A stretch of 64,000 nt of DNA, taken from Trichuris trichiura (lineage: Eukaryota > Nematoda > Enoplea > Trichinellida > Trichuridae). Position numbers and translations under genes: made by a program. The stretch is from assembly GCA_037903355.1 (NCBI GenBank), contig JBAJFE010000039.1, forward strand, positions 620,001-684,000, written 5' to 3'. This document shows, in pieces, positions 13,623-24,893 of this stretch; position 1 is the stretch's first letter, and each line of letters begins with the position of its first letter. A model generated the notes under the pieces. The model searched no databases, was not told the origin of the DNA, and saw nothing but the letters and a program-made list of their open reading frames with translations.

Positions 13623-14126
13623 ATGGCCTGCGTCGTGACCCTAAAGCGTCCGCATGATTTCGAGCCGTACTTGAGCCCGGAGAATGCGGTAAAAAGAATA
13701 AAGCAAAGCTCTCCGGTGCATACGTCGCTACCAAAGAGCCCGGACTTGTTGTCCTCCTCCTCGGAGCAGCACCGTCCATACGGTAAGTTCCCGTCTGCTG
13801 CTGCCTTGGAGGATTATTTGCGTCACGAGTTTCACCTGGTACCGAGGATGGACGATTGTTCGATGGATGCTGCAAACGAGTCGCGGGCCACGTCCGTCCC
13901 CAATGCCGAGGACGTACCCAGTCCGGGCCAGCCTTTCTTTTCTCTGAAGCAGATACGACATGTCTTTGCTCGTCTGCTTCGCGAACACGGCCTCGAGATG
14001 GAAGCTAAATTTGAAAAATTGCTGCAGGAACGTTTGAACGACCAGTACATGGCATTTTTGAACTTCACTCAAGACCAGATTCATCGACAATTCCAGGCGG
14101 CCGAGATTCCATCCTACATTTCTTAG
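13623..14126 (+). CDS. akirin: Akirin, nuclear transcription cofactor
   Basis: A single-exon 167-residue protein starting MACVVTLKRPHDFEPYLSP, the conserved akirin N-terminus (vertebrate akirins begin MACGATLKR). A basic stretch (VKRIKQ, about residues 22-27) fits the nuclear localisation signal. The C-terminal half has the family helical segment: FFSLKQIRHVFARLLREHG, then a coiled region and LNDQYMAFLNFTQDQI. It ends SYIS, equivalent to the SYVS tail of vertebrate akirin-2, which contacts the proteasome. Akirins bridge transcription factors to SWI/SNF chromatin remodellers, and akirin-2 mediates nuclear import of proteasomes. The ATG at 13623 gives the conserved start. INTS4 begins 254 bp downstream on the same strand, so the two could be co-transcribed. 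Confidence 0.94.
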   Translation: MACVVTLKRPHDFEPYLSPENAVKRIKQSSPVHTSLPKSPDLLSSSSEQHRPYGKFPSAAALEDYLRHEFHLVPRMDDCSMDAANESRATSVPNAEDVPSPGQPFFSLKQIRHVFARLLREHGLEMEAKFEKLLQERLNDQYMAFLNFTQDQIHRQFQAAEIPSYIS

Positions 14127-14380
14127 CTGGACCACCCTCGTCACGCTCGTCTGATTATATGCTCTTTTCTTTCTACAATCGTAGCAATTTCAGCGGTTAC
14201 TTATTTGTTACTATTCAGTGTCGACAACTTTCAAACTTGCTGCTCTGTTTTCAGTAAACGTACAATTGCTTTTTCCTGGCTTGTCGTCGTCGTTTGTCGT
14301 TGGCGCATAAGGCCCATTACTTTTTGCGAAGTTCGATTTGGCTAATTTGGTCATATCGTTGTCGTTTCAGGGTTTGTCCC

Positions 14381-17300
14381 ATGAAACGAGCTTGCTCGGA
14401 CGTCAAGCCTGACGTGGTAGCTATCTTAATCTTTGCTTATTTGTTCAATAGGCTATTGCGTTTGCTTTTAGGCTATTAAAAGGGCAGCGCTTAAGACTGA
14501 ACCGGACGACGAACCTCCGCAGTCGTATGACGCGCGCGAAAATGAAGCAAAGGACCCATTCGCCTATCAGGTAGCATTGAACACTGTGTCCAGTGGCGAG
14601 AACGTCAAGCATGCGGTGACGTGGGCATTGGGCGAACTATCCGCGAGCCAAAGCTTCGAGGATAGTGCCCATATTGTCCGTTCGCTAGACGACCTCTTAG
14701 AGAGGAATATATTGCCTTCGGAAGTTATCGACCTCGCCATCGACACGTTGCTACGTATGGCGGCTGAAATAGACGAAGAAATCTATCCATCCTATCGAGT
14801 AGAGCATGTTTACTCTCTGCTGTGCAAGTTCGCAAATCATTTGACTTGCGCAAGTCCACTATGGCAGAATGTGTGGGACGCCTTGGAGCGAGTATGCTTC
14901 TGTTGCGTTGACATGTTTCGACAAGTATCTCTCTTTGATTTTAAAGTGTCTAAGGGATTCGTCGCTTTGTTGCGCCCGTCTTTGTTGCCTACTTTCGCTG
15001 ACCCACTTGGCGATTCAGCGGCGCGATTGGTTGCGTCAAACTAGCGACGGCGAGTATCCATCCGAAAGCGATATGCAAAAGTCCATAGAGACTTTGCTAG
15101 CCAAGCATACAGCTGATTACGACCACAGAATTCGCATAAGGGCTCTCGACTGTCTCGTAAGTACAGATGTTGCTTGTTGATTTCCATTTCACTTGTCTAC
15201 TTGCAGATGGAAATACATCAGCTCGGTTTGCCATTGACGCTGGAAAATTACAATCGCATTTGTCAATTGGTGGACGACCAAAATGATAGCGTACGTTCAC
15301 GAGCCTACAAGCTTATAGGTTGCTATGCGAAGCTCTATTCGGACAAGTTGGTCACGCTTGGCTGGCAAAACATGAATAAACAAATTTCCATTGTTTAGGC
15401 GTGTACCTAGCAATGCTCAGTCAGCAAGGCTTCGTCTGGTTGACCACGCGTTTTCAAAGATCTGCTACGCAATGCAGGACATTTCGGTTTCCAATCGCGT
15501 CGAAGCGGCTAAGCTTTTGGTCGTCCAATTTTTCTTTTCCGGCAACCAAAAAAACTTACTGTATTCCATTGAATTGCAGGGTGATTTTCGAGGTGTTAGC
15601 GATAAATTCTTGGAGCAGACGCTTGACAAGAAATTGCTTAAGCAAATGAAGGTTGTAGTCGATCTGGCAACCCTTGCAACCATCTCTTTCTTTTGCAGAT
15701 GACGCGTGACAGTTCAATCGATTCCCAAAGCAATGAATGGGCAACCGGTCGTATGTTCGGGGCGGATGCACCCGCTGAACTTTTGGATGGTAGCTATATC
15801 CCGTTGATCGATAGCGAGTCATGCGGCGCTTTCATAGCCGGTCTCGAAGATGAGCACATGGGTGAGTTTATTTTTGTCATTCCAATTCATAAGCTCATTT
15901 GGAGAACTTTGTTTTCCCAGACGTTTCAGGTTCTAAGTATGAAATCAGATTAAATAGCATAAAGTACTGTCCATAGCATTAAGCTTGCTTTGGTGCGTAA
16001 GCCTTGCCAAGAAAGTCTTGAAACTTACCTTTTTTTTCGAAGTCGTATGGTCAGAATTTCCGTCCTGTCGTCAGTCCACGAATCAATTTAGCTTTAACGT
16101 GAAAGTAATGCATATGGAGTTCATTTTCAAACTTTGAAACTTCTCTTATTTAAAACGATCTAGATTGGGGCGATTACGTCATCAATATGTTGAGAATGTT
16201 GTTGACCAGCAGTAAGTGTCATCTTGCAGGAGTGAGTTTGGAAAGTCGTCAACAGCTATGCTCGTGAGACGCTGTTCACGAGCGGTAGTTGTGCATACGC
16301 CTTTGGTCACGTATCGTACTTGTACAAACTATCGCATTCTTATTTGTTCTGTTTGCACTATTCTTTTTCACCTTCGGGCTTGTTTACGATGCACTTGAAA
16401 AAAATGACGCTTTTATGCATCCTTGCATAAAGCTCTTTATTTTCAGTGGTGCGGCGCAAGCTCTAAAAGCGTTCGGCTTGCCAATGCATACCTTTCGTTG
16501 TTGGATGCCGTTGGCAGTAGGATCTTTGAAATGCGTTGACTAAATATATCGGTAAAAGTGCGAACGACTTTTTAAACTTTCGCGTAGCGTCATCGGGTTG
16601 GAGCGTTAAGATGTCGATCAAGTGTCATTATTTAACCGGTATGCGCTCGAAGTATGTTGGCTCTATTTAATGAGTCGTGGCAAACGTCCTCTGGGACGCT
16701 GTGAAAATTAGATCAACGGCAACTAATTCATACTTTCCAAAAGGCGCTTTGTTCAATTTCATCGCTTCCTATACTGAGCGTAATTTCCCGATGCCGACCT
16801 GGTGCGCTTTGCGTTCGAAATTGCGCACGGCGAATCGTAGGGAAATATTCTCTTGACAGATGATTCCTCTGTCAGCGTTGCGCCGGCTGCTCCTTTGTAT
16901 TATAAATTTTTTTCTTTGCTTCACAGTTTCGTAAAGTTGTCGTTTTTATGTTTATCCGCATTGCGAGCTGCGAAGTAATCGCGAGCGAACGGGGGGACTG
17001 TGCCCAATTAATCAAATTCCAATGCAACCTAGTCTAACATAGTCGGGACAGCCGCGCCGCTAAGTACGATAGCGGCCAAGTCCGCATTTGAAATTGTTCG
17101 AACATTTCTAGTTCCTCTCGTTGCTATTGCATTTGAAATGCAATTAGGCGGCTTTGACCTTTGGCTTTGAATTCCAAATGGCGTTGATACAATTAGTTAC
17201 CGCAATAGGGTGAGGAAACAAAATTTTAAAGAATTTAAACCGGTCTTGATTCGTTTAATGACTTGCTCCGCACGTAATGAAGGTGACGTATTTATGCAAA

Positions 17301-20300
17301 TCAGCCAACACTTTCTAAATATGCGATTCAATTACGTAGAGTTACCCAGCTGATCGCTCTCGTTGCTTTGCGTGCAGTTTGAATTCAAAGTTCATCAATG
17401 AAGAGTATCTGCTAATTTTTAAACGTATATTCCCTATCTTCTTTCGTCCACATAATGTTTGAATGTTGATCGCCAACCAGCCGCGAACACTCTAAGCTGC
17501 CAAGCTGTATTATTCACTGTTGTTAGCAATACAAGCGTGTAAACTATTCTGCAAAGATAACGTAAACAAACCACTTGACAATCCTTTTATTTGCATGCGA
17601 TTAGGCTGTTCAAAATTGGACTAAATGTTTTTGAGTATCATTGTTTTTTCCAAGTTATTGCGACTATAGATTTTGTTAGTATAAAAATGGCTAGTTTATT
17701 AACCGACTTTTAATTAGTCGCTCGGGTTGTCCATATTCGGTTTAACGCTGGTTCTGAATTGCCCCTGAATAAATAGTTCTGTTTTCTTTGAATCTCTCAG
17801 CGACAACTTGGGTTGGCGGAATGTTCCAATTGGCTCGTAGTGGAAATTTCAACGGTTTGACAATCTGTTAATTGCTTTTCGTGATTAAGCAAATACGTAA
17901 CTGCACGTTCCCATTTTGAAATGACTCTCTTTTATTCTCTCTCTGCGTGATTCTTGTCGGCAGATCGTTTTCCTCCAGAACAAACGCAACTCGCGGCGAC
18001 CAAGCGAAACTGGTTTTGAATGCGTCGCAACGCGTTTCCGAATATTCCCGCACTCTTTTTGCCATCGAACTGTCATTCATAGGTGACGCGCTTTTTTGAT
18101 TGATGCGTCGAAGCGCGCGCAAGGCAAAAGCTCATTTAAATCTGAAATTGCGTTGATAGATTGTGAGCATTGTGTCTCAGTCTTTGGCGTTCGCACCGAC
18201 GCGACCCAAGAGAACATTGTATAGTTTTATTGGGAATGAAAATGATCACTTTCGAGGCTTCTCGTAGTTTTTATGGAATTGAACGCTTAGCTGTGCGCGC
18301 GAACGTGTTATTTCTTAAGTTTAAGATGATCTTGGAAACTTTTAGTGACGACTAGTTTGTTCGAACCTGATTTTACATGCTTCTACCGTCGACCTAAGGC
18401 ATGCACGAAATCAATAGCTCGACTACCGTTCTCTATTGTCAGCTGCATAAGCTTGATAACAGACTCGTAAAAAAGGATAGAAGTTTTAGGGTGTTCATCT
18501 TACATTTTATTTGGCAATTTTTCAATGACTCGTTGCCATTATAGTACTGTATTGTGACAGACAGTGTTTTGTCTTCTCTATAGACGTCGCTTTTGCATGT
18601 TTTTTAAATACACGTTGATTTATTCTCAATGAAGCTTACAGATTGATTATTTCAAAAATAGTTTAGCATTGAATGGATGTTTGACATTACGTTACTCCAT
18701 CGCAGCCTTGAATTTCTTAATAGGCTCAGGCAAATCATGCTACATGCCGTTATGGTTGGTAACGGCATACTAGTATAGTATATTTATGGATAATTTAAAC
18801 TCATATTTCCTACCCCATCGATGCCAATAAAAGTAAAGAGAGGTAATGGGAACCTCCGTTTTTGTTACGGTAATATTTAAATATGCGTAAGATATTGACT
18901 TTAAGTATGTGCTAAAGACGAGACGCAGGCTGTCCCAATAATTGTATAGGTTAAAATTTGAACTTTCGGTGATTGAACGAGTTCAAATCAAAAAAATATG
19001 AAATCGTTTCTACAGTATTGACTTAACTAGCTTCCTTCGGCTTTTGACCTCATGTGATAGGCTCGCGATTGTTGACGTCCGCAGTTTGTCGTAATTACTA
19101 CAAAACGCGCTATATTGTTCACCGTTGTGATTCTGTTGGTTATTTTTTTGTTTTAGGGAAACTTGAACATTTTGAAAAGTTTTGTGCTAAGTTCGTTCAT
19201 ATAATAGAGACGAAAGCAATATTCCATGTTTTGTTTCTCTAATGCTTGGCCCCTAAAAGGAATGAGTTACGTTTAACTGCGTCGCGGTAAAACGTAAAAT
19301 GCGATTGCCCAACCTGCATAAGTCAGCGTCACAAAAATTTCCCGCTATGCATAATTTGTTTTTCAGAAATCTAAGCAGTTGTCATTAGTTATTGTCATTT
19401 TTCTCTTTGATCTTCGTACATACATTTAGGAATCAGTCCACTTAGGAATGTTGACGCTTTTTCAGTAAAGGTACATCTGTTAGGCTTGTTTCATGGTTCA
19501 CAACGGAAAATTGCTTGGCTTAAGAAGTCGTAATGCATTGTAACTTGGTTCGCTGGCACGGTTTGTCACGTCATTCAAATTTTAAGAACGTAGATGGAAA
19601 CGCGTACGCGTGCTTTACGTATCAACTAGTTTAATGACCAAATGTTTGATGGCATTGCTGGAACTGCAGCGCGTCGTCAGTGTTAAGTAACGGAAAGAGA
19701 ATGAGTTCGTTAAAATCGCTTTACGTAGTTTCACCTGGAAAAGGATAGATATGACGAGTAGTCGTTAAAAGTTTGTCGAGTTATTCGCTGAACCAAAATT
19801 CGTAAAAACATTTCCCTTACGATGAGCGAGACTTTGAGGATGACGTAAGAGGAGTTTTGTCTAAAGTTTTGACCGTCACTTTTCTAGAATTGACCTTTTA
19901 ATTAATGCAAATTTCCAGTTGCGGTCCTTTGACTTCGATGGCCAAATTTCAAGTTTAACGCCTCCAGTAGACCGGGCGAACAAATTTTCCTCTGTCAATA
20001 TAATTGCTATCTACCGACTGATGATTGCATAGCTGTTGGGGACTCCCTTTTGTCCATTGGCACTCATTTTTATTTAACCCCAATAAATCATACTACTATA
20101 GAAGCTGTCCTCGTTGCTGAGAATCATACATCATTCATCTAATAATAGTGGCAAAATAATTGGGTATTTCATTTTACTTTCGAAATGCTCCGAACTGGTT
20201 CAACTTCATAATTCTCATTTTCTATCTTATCTGACAATTGCATACGCCATTGTGGAAAATTGTTTAGCTTAATGCAACGCGATTGAACTATGGGCATCGG

Positions 20301-22589
20301 TTGAAAAGCACGTCTGCCCGAATTAGCTAAACCGCCAACCCGAAATAAAAGTATGGCGTTTGAAGATAAGAATGTTGAACGAAAAAGAGAATCACTTTAT
20401 TGGTAGAAAGTCGCAAAGCTAATAGGCTAAGCTAGATTAGTTCAAGTGTATGTGCTTTGCCGATTGGAAAGCTGAATTAGTTGGCATTTTTGCTATGTAA
20501 TATATGCACTGCTCTTTTGTGTTAAAGCTCTACGTTATGAAAATGACCATATTTATAATTTAGATGTTCGCAATGCATCCATAGACTCAGTGTCATCCTT
20601 GGCAATGGAGAACAAAGAATTTGCTCAGAAATGCTTAGACTTTTTGGTAGATATGTTCAATGACGAAATTGACGAGGTACGTTTGAACGCCATCAAGCAC
20701 TTGGCGCGTCTTTGCCCATTTGTCACCGTTGGAGAAGAGCAATTAAGATCGATTTATAATGGTCTAGTTGATTCGTCACCCGACAGTCGCGAAGCTATAC
20801 GAGAGGTGTTGGCATGCTGTCGCTTGGAGAGCAGCTTTTGCTTGGAATTGACCCTTAACGCGTTGACAAACAACTTAGCTCGAAATCCGGAAGACAAATT
20901 TTCAGTTTGGAATTGTGCCAAACAGTTGGGCTCCAGATTGTCCGGACTGGTACTTCCCTTAGCTTGCGATCTCCTTGCTTTTCACCCTTACTACGAAGGG
21001 ACGGAACCGAAGATAAACGACCCATGCTGTACGTTACTGCTTACTGTATTTGAGGGCAAAAGTTCAAATATCTTTTCAATTTCCTGCAGACATTGCCAAA
21101 TTGATACTCGTTCTCAACGCTGCCAAGCATTGCCCTACCATTATGTCCTCCTTTTTGAACTACACTTGGAATCACTACGAGTATTTACGGGTCAACTGTC
21201 CAACATTGGTGCCCAACCTACGGGCAAGTATACGCATATTCATACTCTCTTTGCTTAACGTAATGGAATTCAGCGGCCTGGTTTTCTATCATTATCTGTC
21301 GACCCCGCGCCGTTATGCGCATCGGAAAGTCAGAGGTTTGAACAGTGCTTAGATGCTGCCGAGCAGGCGTTGAAGGAAGCACGCAATGCAACCGCGGAGG
21401 AAAGAAAGGATCTTTTCCAATCCGTTGTTCAGTACGTCTTCTAAATCCCTCCGATCAGCTTTGCGTAGAGTTTCTTGGGTAGAACAATTTTAAATAGAAT
21501 AATCATGGTCGTACTGTAAGTGATAAGCAGGATGCTTTACAACAGTCTGCCGTTTCTTTTGCGTAGGTAAGTTTTGGGACCAATTTCAGAGATTTGCAAC
21601 TGCTAAATAACGAAGAAAGAGATAGCAGCGGAATTTGCGAATGCACACTTCACTGTGTACTCCTAGCGATCAGATTCGAAGAGACTATTCGCTATTTAGA
21701 CCAAAGTTGCTTCGTTGACTCGGCACTCGGCGAAGCAGCTGCCGAGGTATGCTGTCCAGTCGACGGCTTTTATTTTCGTACCAGCTTTTTAGACTTTCAA
21801 AATGGCCGTCGAATTGGCGCTCGTTTGGAAAGGAAGCAAACAGTTGTCCCGCTTCGCCTCCGAAATACAACTCAGAGCTGCTGTTTTGCTCGCTGCCCTT
21901 CTTGACTACCTGGCCAACAACGGAGACAAACAACACGAGACGTCACTGGCGTTATTTCCTCCGGTGCACACGCTAATCAGATATGCGTTACGGTATTACA
22001 GAATTCTTTAAGTGTCTTCAAGTTAATCGTAGCTTTCTATTTTGCTGCAAGGTTGAACGCGCCCAGCTTGGAAGTCTTTGCGCCATTTGTAAGCGTCCAT
22101 TCGGATCCGGATCGTATTCAATGGACTGTTGGCTTGAGGGAGATTGTTGACGCGATGAAAACGAACTTATTGCACCCAACGGTTATTCGAGATCCGGTTG
22201 TGCGGCTTTCGGCAGTAATTACCGAGCCAAGCGACAACGCGAACGTGATTTATCGCTTTGCCGGCTCGCTTATTCTGGCAATTCCGTTAGCCGCCAATTT
22301 GTATGGATTTGATATGGACGACGTATGCCGACTGCGCGTTCGACTTATTTACCCGGATACGACCGTAAAGTTGTTCAAGCCGAGAAAAAAGGACTTCACT
22401 GACTTTTTGCCTACGTTTATTCGCCTTAGAACCAATGTGCTTTTGACAGCCCCTGCTTGGACTGACTCGGCGCCGGTGGAACTTTCCGTCGTGTTGCTTG
22501 GGCATCGTATACTCCTTCTGAACGAAAAAATGCAAAGTTTTTCAATTAGCAATTCCGTACGTGCACACGTTTATCCCAAGCTTATCTAA
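14381..22589 (+). CDS. INTS4: Integrator complex subunit 4, HEAT-repeat scaffold
   Basis: Thirteen exons (14381-14413, 14472-14891, 14947-15156, 15207-15346, 15399-15519, 15580-15651, 15699-15861, 20564-21028, 21090-21223, 21274-21431, 21590-21746, 21793-21992, 22052-22589) give 936 residues. Diagnostic blocks are FLEQTLDKKLL, ESCGAFIAGLEDEHM, KCLDFLVDMFNDEIDEVRL and LNAAKHCPTIMSSF, in the same order as human INTS4. The N-terminal two thirds are HEAT repeats, and the C-terminal part contains VITEPSDNANVIYRFAGSL. INTS4 joins the INTS9/INTS11 endonuclease in Integrator, which cleaves snRNA 3' ends and promoter-proximal transcripts. TTTCAG lies 10 bp before the ATG, a likely trans-splice acceptor. 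Intron 7 is 4.7 kb. The intron at 21224-21273 has a GC donor (GCAAGT). The intron 4 donor (GTTGGT) is weak. Confidence 0.93.
15862..20563 (+). other. 4.7-kb intron 7 of INTS4
   Basis: The donor GTGAG follows the codon for the final Met of GLEDEHM; the acceptor TTTAG precedes DVRNASIDS. All other introns of this gene are 46-158 bp. No nested gene was recognised on either strand, and frames of 60-85 codons here have no motifs. A perfect 9-bp stem with a 7-base loop (ATGCCGTTA / TAACGGCAT) lies at 18744-18768. The size suggests accumulated insertions or intronic regulatory DNA. Confidence 0.7.
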
Positions 22590-22671
22590 CATGTCACCAC
22601 GGCGAACTGGACAGGAAGAGCAAGAACAAAAAGAACATGTTGAGTCGGCAGTTGTTTTGAGTTTTTCTTTG

Positions 22672-23625
22672 TTACATTATAAAGAAGTCGTCTACCTCCG
22701 ACTTGTCACTGTCCCCGTTATCCGAAACGTCATCAGTGGGCGAGAAAGGTTCTTGTTTTCTGCTTGAAGATTCACTGTTGTCAATAGCAGTCTCTTCGAG
22801 AATTGCAGAGCCACTGTCCGCCTCTTGGAGACGCAGTTTAGAAACTAAAGCGGTTCCGAAACGACCCTGACGATCAATGTTCTTTGGAACGTTTTCATCT
22901 TCGTAATTGGTTGCGGAACCGCGATTCGCTTTGCGGATTTTTGCCATCTCAATCTTCTTTGCCCGCTTTAACTTGTACTGCAATCCAAGCCGCTGTAGAT
23001 GGAATGGAATCTCCTGATGCCAATTTGGATGTTTTGAACGATACTCATTAACGCAATCGACCACAATGGGAAGCGTGACTAGTTTGTAAAGAGCTCGATC
23101 AGCGGCCGGAGTCTCTTGCTTGAATGCACATCATTCCAGCATTGTAAGGAAATAAATTAAACTTTTGCTAACCTGAACGTTGAACTCCTTTAAGGACTTT
23201 GTGTTCACCAAGGCAAACTTACTGGCATCGTCGTACTTTAAACGCTGAAAGAAGCAAAGCGTAAATACTCAAGCGTCTATGTAAATTTAACTTGCCTTCA
23301 GCGCGTTCACCTCTTCAAGCAGCCGTTCCGTCTTTCTTTCAAGACGTTCTATTCTTTTTTTGGGAAACGAAGGAGGTGCACTTTCTCTGCAAAGTGTTAC
23401 AAGGCTATTGAAACGAAACTTTCACCGTCTCTTCTTTACTTGCGCTTCCTAAACTTTTTTATTTTCTGTATACATCTTCTAACCAGTCGAAATTTCGCCT
23501 GGCCGATTAGAGCGCGCATGCGCACGATCTACAAATGGACAGCAAAAATAAGCGGCGGAAATTAAAATTGCAAAAAGTACCTGATTGTTCAAATCCAAAG
23601 CTGTCGATTTCGTCTCGTTAGACAT
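22672..23625 (-). CDS. Unrecognised small coiled-coil protein
   Basis: Exons 22672-23118, 23173-23244 and about 23296-23386 join in phase. They encode a leucine- and charge-rich coiled coil (KRIERLERKTERLLEEVNAL), then ALYKLVTLPIVVDCVNEY, then a lysine-rich helix (KLKRAKKIEMAKIRKANRG). The tail is acidic and serine-rich, ending EVDDFFIM. A likely first exon at 23581-23625 starts MSNETKSTALDLNNQ and has a good donor. Its phase does not match the next exon, so one small exon or a different start is missing from my model. The intron at 23245-23295 has a GC donor (GCAAGT). The gene is convergent with INTS4, with 82 bp between stop codons. I do not recognise the family; the composition suggests a nuclear or structural protein. 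Confidence 0.6.
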
Positions 23626-24893
23626 TGGCGAAGAGCAATCAACGCTTTCAAAGCATCTAACTTAACTCCCACGATCAATTCGCAAATTCTTGTCGTTTTC
23701 CTGTTGAAAAGTGCAGTAACTTGATTTGCAGGTTTCATTTCGTCATTGGGCTGTGTGGATAAATTTGGTCAACTGTTTTCAATGCCATCAGAGTTTCCCG
23801 CAGAGTAACACGGATAATCGATTTGTCAGTTGGCATAAATGGCTTCTGATACTTATAATAAACAATTTCCATTCTTCAGCTGCGTACTGTAGTTTCTTAG
23901 ATACATGCACCATTTCGGCGTTGCCGTAATACCAAAATTCTGTGCATGTTAATGGATGCCCCTAAAACTTCCGTCAAATTAACAGGTTACAGACAGTTTC
24001 GCTATATTTTAGGCCTTCATTTTGGTATTCCCATAGTTTGTTCTCGTTAAAAGAACCAAACAAGTGCCCTATCAAGAAATGAATTAGCGAAGTGTTAGTA
24101 AAATCACAGAAAACAATATGCGTAGCTTTCGAACAGCGTATGGCTAAAGTCAGCGTAGTGTAGAAGGTACATAGTTGGCGGGATTACAGTAACCAGACAG
24201 CTGCGCGCACTGGTTTTGTGGTTTCGCTAGCAATTTGTTCACCCATTCTTTAGTAGGGGCTTGTTTCGTTTTTTTACAGATACACTCACAAAAATACGGC
24301 AGAAAGCCGCGGGAAGGTCAAAATGAAAACCGATCATCCCGTCTTCGATCTACATACTATGGTCCGAAGAAATTCCTTCCGTGATGATAAAAAAATACTT
24401 TAAGGTCGAACAAACATTTTTTAGCTTTGTTTAGGCGCATTCAAACAAGGAATATTTACTACTGTTGTAATTACAGTAACATAAAATGTACCTGACTATA
24501 AATCAGTTTATGTTTTGAAGTACCCATTGAATGCTCAAGAACGATTGAAGCGTGCAATGTATATCCAGGAAATATGGAAAAGCATGAGAAACGGGATTCA
24601 GGAAGCCCGCGCAAAATTAGCACCAGTAATATGATCATTATCAATCCTGCCTTCTCCCTCGGCTTCCTTTTTCTCCCAGAGCCACTTTTGTTTCGAGAAA
24701 CAGACTACGCCATTAAATGTGAGTGAGTTTGCAAAGTGCAACTTTTCACCGGATGAAAATATTTTTGGGCGAAACGTAACAGAATGCTTAGGGAAAGAGC
24801 TCTCTTTCATTCCTGATTATTTATACACTGTAGCCTGCTGAGTCAAAGGATCGAGGTAGGCCTGGAATTTGCAAGAGCAATTCGTTAAGAGCA
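23626..24893. other. Intergenic region between the coiled-coil gene and SMG9
   Basis: Both flanking genes are transcribed outward from here, so it holds two divergent promoters. The 70-codon minus-strand frame at 24598-24810 has no recognised motif, and no tRNA-like or long inverted structure was found. Confidence 0.4.
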
